Part shown: piece by piece, positions 59,001 through 64,000 of the stretch
Layout of the letters: every line of letters begins with the position of its first letter
Position numbering within the stretch: the first letter of the stretch is position 1
NCBI GenBank assembly: GCA_934476235.1
Contig: CAKSNL010000007.1
Coordinates: 1-64,000 of the forward strand
DNA from: an uncultured Clostridia bacterium
GTDB lineage: Bacteria > Bacillota > Clostridia > CAKSNL01 > HGM11501
DNA: 64,000 bases
Direction: 5' to 3'
The notes under the pieces: generated by a model
Told to the model about the DNA's origin: nothing
Database searches by the model: none
The model's input: only the letters and a program-made list of their open reading frames with translations
Translations under genes and position numbers: made by a program

Positions 59001-59007
59001 TTAACCT

Positions 59008-59535
59008 TTATAAAACCTCGATCTGCCCGAATTCAAGCTCAACCGGCGTATCGCCGTTGAACATCGGAACTAAAACGGTGACGATGTGGCGCTCGGTATC
59101 GATCTTCTCGACCGTGCATACATAGTCCGTGAAGGGCCCGTCCGTAATTCTCACACTGTCGCCGACCGCAAAGTCAACCGTTACGGGCTTCTCCTCGATA
59201 TTCATGCGGACAATCTCATCGTCCGTCAGCGGGACAGGATCGGATCCGGGACCGACAAAGCCCGTCACGCCTCTTATATTTCTGACAACATACCAGCTGT
59301 CATTGGTGATTATCATCTTAATGAAGACATAGGAGGGGAAAATCTTGTGCTGCGTAACCTTTTTCTCGCCGTTTTCCTTTTCCTCAACAATTTCCTCAAC
59401 CGGAACCTTTACCTCAAAGATAAGGTTCTGCATACCAAGGTTTTCGATGGACTTTTCGATATTGTCCTTAACCTTGTTTTCATAGCCCGAATAGGTATGG
59501 GCAACATACCATTTTGCTTCTGAACTGTCAGCCAT
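59008..59535 (-). CDS. nusG: Transcription termination/antitermination protein NusG
   Basis: 175 residues. NGN domain with AKWYVAHTYSGYENKVKDNIEKS, KIFPSYVFIKMIITNDSWYVVRNIRGVTGFVG, and a KOW domain with GDSVRITDGPFTDYVCTVEKID. It links RNA polymerase to Rho or ribosome and stimulates pausing in Firmicutes. A strong AAAGGAGG lies about 50 nt upstream but not next to the start, which has only GGCGG. Confidence 0.96.
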   Translation of the reverse strand: MADSSEAKWYVAHTYSGYENKVKDNIEKSIENLGMQNLIFEVKVPVEEIVEEKENGEKKVTQHKIFPSYVFIKMIITNDSWYVVRNIRGVTGFVGPGSDPVPLTDDEIVRMNIEEKPVTVDFAVGDSVRITDGPFTDYVCTVEKIDTERHIVTVLVPMFNGDTPVELEFGQIEVL

Positions 59536-59618
59536 AACAAAACCGCCGGCGCAGTAAAAGCGTGCGCCTTTTTAAGCGGCGAGCCTCCTTTCCTTTATTC
59601 TTGTTATTCTTTCCGTTA

Positions 59619-59831
59619 TCAGAATAACTTCTGGAACAAGGTCTGGAACAAAAGGTCGAAGCAGAAAACCAAAACTCCGCATATAGCGAGGAATACGAGT
59701 ACGACAACCGTGTTCTTTACAGTCTGATTCTTGGTCGGCCAGGTAACCTTTTTAAGCTCTACCTTAACGTCCTTAAAAAACTTTCCGATTCTGCCGAAAA
59801 AGCTGCTTTTCTTCTTTACCTCATCTGCCAT
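59619..59831 (-). CDS. secE: Preprotein translocase subunit SecE
   Basis: 70 residues with one membrane helix (TVVVLVFLAICGVLVFCFDLLF) after the conserved FFKDVKVELKKVTWPTKNQT. ATG 59831; a GTG three codons upstream with AAGGA at a better distance is an alternative. It is part of the SecYEG channel. 23 nt after rpmG. Confidence 0.94.
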   Translation of the reverse strand: MADEVKKKSSFFGRIGKFFKDVKVELKKVTWPTKNQTVKNTVVVLVFLAICGVLVFCFDLLFQTLFQKLF

Positions 59832-59854
59832 AACAGCCACACTTCCTTCCTTAA

Positions 59855-60004
59855 TTATTTCGCCTCTTTATGCAATGTGTGTTTGCGGCAGAAGGGGCAA
59901 TACTTGTTAAGCTCAAGTCTGTCGGGTGTGTTCTTTTTATTCTTTATTGTGTCATAATTTCTCTGCTTGCACTCGCTGCACGCCAATGTGATCTTTACTC
60001 TCAT
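59855..60004 (-). CDS. rpmG: 50S ribosomal protein L33
   Basis: 49 residues: RVKITLACSECKQRNYDT, KNKKNTPDRLELNKYCPFC, RKHTLHKEAK. It has two C-x2-C pairs (CSEC and CPFC) binding zinc, so it is the zinc-containing L33 type. ATG 60004 with AGGAGG about 10 nt upstream. Confidence 0.96.
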   Translation of the reverse strand: MRVKITLACSECKQRNYDTIKNKKNTPDRLELNKYCPFCRKHTLHKEAK

Positions 60005-60089
60005 CTCTAAGATACCTCCTGATTATCTAAAGAGCGACCGCTCTTTTTTGCACTTCAAAAAAGCTTCATCACAAGGAGAAGCAATTATT

Positions 60090-60118
60090 AATATACCACA
60101 ATACTTCTCTTATGTCAA
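60090..60118 (-). promoter_or_regulatory. Promoter of rpmG-secE-nusG
   Basis: Minus strand TTGACA (60118-60113), 17-nt spacer, TATATT (60095-60090). A small AAAGAGC/GCTCTTT hairpin lies in the leader. Confidence 0.8.
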
Positions 60119-60134
60119 GCATTTTTTTATTTTT

Positions 60135-61322
60135 TCAGCGTTTTGCGCCTTTCGCACCCTTTAAGCCCCTTAAGCTGTTCTCGGACAAAAGGTTCGTGTC
60201 ATAGCTGAAGGAAAGGTTATCGCGTTCGCGCTCGCGCTTTAACGCAAGGTCTATAAGCTCATCCAAAAGCTCCGGATAGCTTACTCCCGCTCCCTCCCAA
60301 AGGTAGAACGAAAGCGAGCCGGGAATCGTGTTTATCTCGTTAACATAGATCTTTTCCGTATCGGAATCTATCATAAAGTCAATTCTCGAAACGCCGGAGC
60401 AGTTAAGCGCGCGGAAGGTCTTTACCGCAAGGCTCTTTATATACTCGGTGTCCTCTTTTGAAAGCTCCGCCGGAATCCTCCGTGACGCGCCGCTCATTCC
60501 CTCAGAGCTTTTCGCGCCGCCTTTATACTTATCGTCATAGCTTAAAATCTCTCCCGCGGTGACCGGCTCCTCCAAAAGCGAGGCGCGCGCCGTTACGTAG
60601 TCGCCGAGCACCGAGCAGTTGATCTCGCGCAGGTTCTTTATCGCGTGCTCCAATAATATCCTCTGGGAATACATCGCCGCGTTCTCTATCGCGTCCGCAA
60701 GGTCGGAGCGGCAGGACGCAACCTTTATGCCGACGCTGGAGCCTAAGTTGACCGGCTTTACGATAACGGGATAGCCTATCTCAAGCTCCGACTTGTCAAG
60801 TATTTCTCCCGGGTCGCGGAAGTAGTCCTTCGTGTGGAAGCACACGCCGGGAAGCACGGGGATTCCCGCGTCGTGAAGCACCGTCTTCATCACGTACTTA
60901 TCCATGCCGACCGCGCTCGAAATAACGTCGCACCCCGCATAGGGAACGCCCAGTGTCTGCAAAAAGCCCTGAAGCGCGCCGTCCTCCACGTTCGTGCCGT
61001 GAACCACGGGAAGCGCCGCGTCTATCCTTGCGACAACGTTATTGCCGAGCTTTTTCGCCGGATAGTGCTCTATCACGGTTTCGTCCGCCCTCTTTACGGG
61101 GATGACTCTCACGCACTTTGAAATGAGCGCGTCCGTGTCCTTATAATTTTCGATATCGAAAAGCGCGTCGCCCGTGTAAAAAAGGTTCTGCTTTGTGATG
61201 TAAAGCGGAATGACGTCATACTTTTCCCGGTTAAGCGACGCCATCGCCTGAACCGCGGAAATTACCGATACCTCATGCTCCACGCTTCTTCCCCCGAAGA
61301 GTACCAAAAGATTTATTTTCAT
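60135..61322 (-). CDS. ddl: D-alanine--D-alanine ligase
   Basis: 395 residues. Start INLLVLFGGRSVEHEVSVISA, ALPVVHGTNVEDGALQGFLQ, CDVISSAVGMDKYVMKTVL, IVKPVNLGSSVGI and VNEINTIPGSLSFYLWE are diagnostic of the ATP-grasp Ddl family. It makes the D-Ala-D-Ala dipeptide of the cell wall. The C-terminus has an extra basic tail (LRGLKGAKGAKR). It follows the MurF-like gene by 18 nt, which uses its product. Confidence 0.9.
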   Translation of the reverse strand: MKINLLVLFGGRSVEHEVSVISAVQAMASLNREKYDVIPLYITKQNLFYTGDALFDIENYKDTDALISKCVRVIPVKRADETVIEHYPAKKLGNNVVARIDAALPVVHGTNVEDGALQGFLQTLGVPYAGCDVISSAVGMDKYVMKTVLHDAGIPVLPGVCFHTKDYFRDPGEILDKSELEIGYPVIVKPVNLGSSVGIKVASCRSDLADAIENAAMYSQRILLEHAIKNLREINCSVLGDYVTARASLLEEPVTAGEILSYDDKYKGGAKSSEGMSGASRRIPAELSKEDTEYIKSLAVKTFRALNCSGVSRIDFMIDSDTEKIYVNEINTIPGSLSFYLWEGAGVSYPELLDELIDLALKRERERDNLSFSYDTNLLSENSLRGLKGAKGAKR

Positions 61323-61340
61323 TTTAACCTTCCTTTCATA

Positions 61341-62885
61341 TTATAAGAAGTTATCCGGCAGATCGTTTTCCAGCAAAACGACCGACGGAACATCGGTTAT
61401 TTTATAAACAAACGCAAGCGCGTCCGAAATGTCCTTCGCCACATAGAGCCTATCCTCCGGAAATCCGCCCTCAAGAACGCCCTTCTTTATCGGGGGCGCC
61501 TGTTTTTCGCCGACCAAGACGATGTAGTCCGCCGAGGACGCCGCCTCGCGCCCGAACTCGGTGTTTAATCTGTCCTGCTCGGTGCCAAGCTCCACCATGC
61601 CGGGGGTGACAAGAATCTTTCTTTCCGGGAACCGCGAAAGCGCGTTAAGCGCCGCCCTCGCCCCCGCGGGGTTTGAATTGTACGCGTCGTCAATCACGGT
61701 GTAGCGCGGATTTTTTATGAGCGAGAGCCTGTGCTCCGGAGCGCGGAGCCTTCGCACCGCGGCGCCGATATCCGCCTTATCCACGCCGAGGGCGGACGCG
61801 ACCGCGTACGCTCCCGCGATGTTGACCGCGCTGTAGTCGCCCAGAAGCACCGTCGAAAGCGGCGCGCCGTTGACTGTAAAATCGGAGCCCTTGGCTGAGT
61901 ATCTTATGTTCTCCGCCCTAAAGTCCGCTCCCGCGCCCGTGCCGAAGGTTACGACTTTTCCGAAATCTTTCTTCATTATATAGTCTTTTATATATTCGTT
62001 GTCGGAATTTAAAAATACCGTGCCGCCCTTTTTTGCCACGCCTTCAGCAAGCTCAAACTTTGTGCGGCATACGTTGTCAACCGTTCCAAACGTCTCCAGG
62101 TGCTGAGGACCGACCGAGGTGATAACGCCGAAGTCCGGGTGCACAAGGTCGCATATCTCCTTAATATCTCCGGGGTTCTTCGCCCCCATCTCGACAACAA
62201 AAATCTGATGCGTGCTTTTAAGCTGCTCGCGGATTGTTCTCACAACTCCCATCGTGGTGTTGAATGAGCCCGGAGTCATCAACACGCTGTATTTTTCCGA
62301 GAGAAGCGCGGTGAGCGCGTATTTCATGCTCGTTTTGCCGTAGCTTCCCGTGACGCCGATTACCGTAAGATTTTTGTGCTCCGAAAGTATCCTTTTTGCG
62401 TCATTCACATAATGCTTTGATATCGCACTCTCGACCGGCAGGCTTATGTAAAGCGATAACAAAACGGCCCACGGGGTCAAGACCGCGCCCGAAATCAATA
62501 TAACTGCGCTCCACACACCGACCGGGAAAAACGCCGCCGCAATGAAAACAAGCACCCAGAAAAGCAAAAACGCGAAAAGCCTTTTCACCCTCATGGTATA
62601 AACCAGCGGTTTTTTCGCCTTCTTTCCCTTATAGGGCGCCGTGAGCGCAAAGAGGGCGGCAAGCGCAAAAAGCGCCGCCGTGTCCGAATAAACCGCGCCG
62701 ATAAGCGAAAGCGGCAAAAAGAGCGCTCGAAGATAAAGCGCCTTGCCCTTATTTTCTCCCATCCAGCGAAGATAGCGCTCCGGACGGTAGGAATTTAACT
62801 GCAATATGTGGATGTAGCCCTTTCCCGCAAAGAACATGTACACCGCGAAAAAAAGCGCCGACAGTGTGAAAGATATGTTTTCCAT
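61341..62885 (-). CDS. Membrane-fused MurF-like ligase (UDP-MurNAc-tripeptide--D-Ala-D-Ala ligase family)
   Basis: 514 residues. Residues 1-150 have about four to five hydrophobic segments (ISFTLSALFFAVYMFFAG, LFLPLSLIGAVYSDTAALFA, LFAFLLFWVLVFIAAAFF, VWSAVILISGAVLTPWAVLL) instead of the soluble MurF substrate domain. Then the Mur ligase core: VIGVTGSYGKTSMKYALTALL (P-loop 177-186), SFNTTMGVVRTIREQL, FVVEMGAKNPGDIKEICDLV, NSDNEYI, and the C-terminal domain with IDDAYNSNPAGARAALNAL and TPGMVELG. It would add D-Ala-D-Ala to the muropeptide at the membrane. Whether it replaces soluble MurF or modifies another wall polymer is unknown. Confidence 0.85.
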   Translation of the reverse strand: MENISFTLSALFFAVYMFFAGKGYIHILQLNSYRPERYLRWMGENKGKALYLRALFLPLSLIGAVYSDTAALFALAALFALTAPYKGKKAKKPLVYTMRVKRLFAFLLFWVLVFIAAAFFPVGVWSAVILISGAVLTPWAVLLSLYISLPVESAISKHYVNDAKRILSEHKNLTVIGVTGSYGKTSMKYALTALLSEKYSVLMTPGSFNTTMGVVRTIREQLKSTHQIFVVEMGAKNPGDIKEICDLVHPDFGVITSVGPQHLETFGTVDNVCRTKFELAEGVAKKGGTVFLNSDNEYIKDYIMKKDFGKVVTFGTGAGADFRAENIRYSAKGSDFTVNGAPLSTVLLGDYSAVNIAGAYAVASALGVDKADIGAAVRRLRAPEHRLSLIKNPRYTVIDDAYNSNPAGARAALNALSRFPERKILVTPGMVELGTEQDRLNTEFGREAASSADYIVLVGEKQAPPIKKGVLEGGFPEDRLYVAKDISDALAFVYKITDVPSVVLLENDLPDNFL

Positions 62886-62900
62886 GGTTTTCCTCCGGTC

Positions 62901-63650
62901 TTAATGCCTTAAAAAATAGTCGATCGCGCCGAGCGCAACGCCCGGATTGTCAAGATACGAAAAGTGACCCGCGCCCTTTATTTCGACCAGACCCGCGCCT
63001 TTTATAAGCTTTTCCATCTTCCTCCCGTCCGAAATCGGGGTCGCCGTGTCGCACCCGCCCCAGATAAGAAGCGTTTCCGACTTTATGCCGGGAAGAAGAT
63101 GAGAAAGGTCCTCCGCCAAAAGGCGGCTCATCGTCGCCCTCATAACGGGGGTTGACGAGCGGTAGTCTGCGCTTCCTGAATTCTTTACCAGCCTTTCGTA
63201 AAGCCCGGTTTTATTTATCCCGGGAAGCGAGAGCACCTTTTTTCCGAGCTTATAGGTATATACCTTTATATAATAGGAAAGCCCCCTGTGCGGCTTTAAG
63301 CCGGCACTGTCAATCAATATAAGCTTCTGAGGCGAGAACGCCTCCGACATTTTTATAAGCACTCTCCCGCCGTTTGAATGACCGATCGCGGCAAAAGGAG
63401 CGATCCCGGTCTTTTTAATAAACTCCGATACAAACGCCGCATAGTCCGCCGCTTCCCACGGCACGGGCGGCTCGCCCGTTTTTCCGCAGCCCGGCATATC
63501 CGGTGCGACGGCGCGGAAGTTCTTTTTCACAATATTAAATATCGGCGAAAGGCTTTCCTTGTTCGCGCCCCAGCCGTGGAGCAGGAGCACGCACTCCCCC
63601 CCGCCCTCGTCATTATAGCAGACATTTATGCCGTTAACTTCAATTTCCAT
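62901..63650 (-). CDS. Alpha/beta hydrolase
   Basis: 249 residues. VLLLHGWGANKESLSP (oxyanion HGWG), nucleophile Ser92 in AIGHSNGGRVL, acid in LLIWGGCDTATPISDG, and His in IKGAGHFSYLDNP. The C-C bond hydrolase or esterase group is likely. No signal peptide. It is the first gene of a unit with murF-like and ddl genes, 15 nt before the MurF-like start. A role in cell-wall or lipid intermediate turnover is only suggested by place. Confidence 0.85.
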   Translation of the reverse strand: MEIEVNGINVCYNDEGGGECVLLLHGWGANKESLSPIFNIVKKNFRAVAPDMPGCGKTGEPPVPWEAADYAAFVSEFIKKTGIAPFAAIGHSNGGRVLIKMSEAFSPQKLILIDSAGLKPHRGLSYYIKVYTYKLGKKVLSLPGINKTGLYERLVKNSGSADYRSSTPVMRATMSRLLAEDLSHLLPGIKSETLLIWGGCDTATPISDGRKMEKLIKGAGLVEIKGAGHFSYLDNPGVALGAIDYFLRH

Positions 63651-63680
63651 GAGCTCCCCCTAAAGTTCTTTAACAGACTT

Positions 63681-63709
63681 ATTTTACCACGGAAGGCGCT
63701 CCAAGTCAA
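63681..63709 (-). promoter_or_regulatory. Promoter of the hydrolase-murF-ddl operon
   Basis: Minus strand TTGACT (63709-63704), 17-nt spacer, TAAAAT (63686-63681), about 30 nt before the start. Confidence 0.8.
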
Positions 63710-63717
63710 GATTATGC

Positions 63718-63746
63718 TTGCACTCGGAGCAATTTTAGTATATAAT
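63718..63746 (+). promoter_or_regulatory. Promoter of the right-edge gene
   Basis: TTGCAC (63718-63723), 17-nt spacer, TATAAT (63741-63746). Divergent from and almost abutting the hydrolase promoter. Confidence 0.75.
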
Positions 63747-63778
63747 AATATGTAACGTTTCCCTGATTTATACATAAA

Positions 63779-64000
63779 ATGCCTATTGCGGAGGTGGTTA
63801 AAATTTCTGCAGGGCTTAAATTAAGGAAAAGAAAGGGCTATTCATTTGCCCTCGCCGCGATATTCGCCGCGGCGCTGTCGGCGGCTCTGCTTTTGTGCTT
63901 TGCCGTGCCGGCGTTTAATGACCTTACCGGGATAACGCTCGCCTCGAAGGCGGACGCTATTCTTTACGAGGCAGCCGCGGCGATCGACCCTGATGTGTAC
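63779..64000 (+). CDS. Membrane-anchored protein, partial (3' end beyond right edge)
   Basis: The frame is open from ATG 63779 to the edge, 74 codons. A basic stretch (KLRKRKGYS) is followed by a membrane helix (FALAAIFAAALSAALLLCFAV) and an outside part (NDLTGITLASKADAILYEAAA). The ATG has no ribosome-binding site; CGGAGGTG at 63789-63796 instead points to a later start, such as the ATT at 63803 or a GTG inside that motif. Family not recognised from the fragment. Confidence 0.6.
   Translation, partial: MPIAEVVKISAGLKLRKRKGYSFALAAIFAAALSAALLLCFAVPAFNDLTGITLASKADAILYEAAAAIDPDVY

Overview
The window reads as chromosomal DNA of an uncultured low-to-mid-GC Firmicute of class Clostridia, probably near Oscillospirales. 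The reasons are strong AGGAGG ribosome-binding sites, TTGACA-17-TATAAT promoters, the obg-yhbY-nadD-yqeK-rsfS-leuS order, a rpmG-secE-nusG-rplK-rplA-rplJ-rplL block, copper-amine-oxidase stalk domains on exported proteins, and 2-hydroxyacyl-CoA dehydratase activase relatives. The genus cannot be fixed from sequence reading alone. No rRNA, tRNA, CRISPR array or transposase gene was found.

Layout. 1-2066 (-): two phage tail-fibre-like genes, the second running off the left edge. 2567-5642 (-): a three-gene operon of an acyl-CoA dehydratase activase (BadF/HgdC family) and two DUF2229-type partners. 6603-12180 (-): alanine/glycine symporter, GH78-like rhamnosidase, MalY/PatB lyase and DUF3737 beta-helix protein. 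12354-13457 (-): exported stalk-domain/DUF3298 protein. 14272-16131 (-): mgtE and a DUF378 gene, preceded by a leader with a small uORF and a terminator that abuts the mgtE start codon. 16258-25621 (+): an eleven-gene housekeeping operon (obg, yhbY, nadD, yqeK, rsfS, leuS, a HEPN/pseudokinase-like protein, a dCMP-deaminase-like gene, a small unknown, holB, ricT). 26189-29292 (-): AMP-dependent acyl-CoA synthetase, XRE-cupin regulator and DUF624 protein. 29553-30740 (+): pfkA. 31039-35025: an EamA-SGNH-GH28-like operon divergent from an AraC regulator. 35151-37927 (-): DUF4367 and WG-repeat proteins. 38122-40799 (+): topB and a small membrane protein. 40893-53780 (-): a 3,414-residue exported MBG/YDG-type surface protein and, upstream of it, a MalT-like LuxR regulator. 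54096-54929 (-): DUF5596/GNAT_C protein. 55445-60004 (-): acidic lipoprotein, greA, ribosomal operons with an L10 leader, nusG, secE, rpmG. 60135-63650 (-): ddl, a membrane-fused MurF-like ligase and an alpha/beta hydrolase. 63779-64000 (+): start of a membrane protein cut by the right edge.

Between genes lie at least eight copies of a modular repeat made of stacked short hairpins, with a central palindrome whose stem sequence varies from copy to copy while pairing is kept (GTAGGG-stem-CCCGCC). One copy supplies the C-terminus of the DUF4367 protein. Another sits just upstream of the giant surface-protein gene.

The most interesting candidates are: the mgtE leader, where a 26-codon uORF, an antiterminator pairing and a terminator that also covers the mgtE ribosome-binding site suggest translation-sensing attenuation; the covarying modular repeat; the HEPN/pseudokinase-like gene inside the obg-leuS-holB operon; the giant surface protein beside a dedicated-looking regulator; and the MurF-like ligase whose N-terminal domain is replaced by membrane segments.
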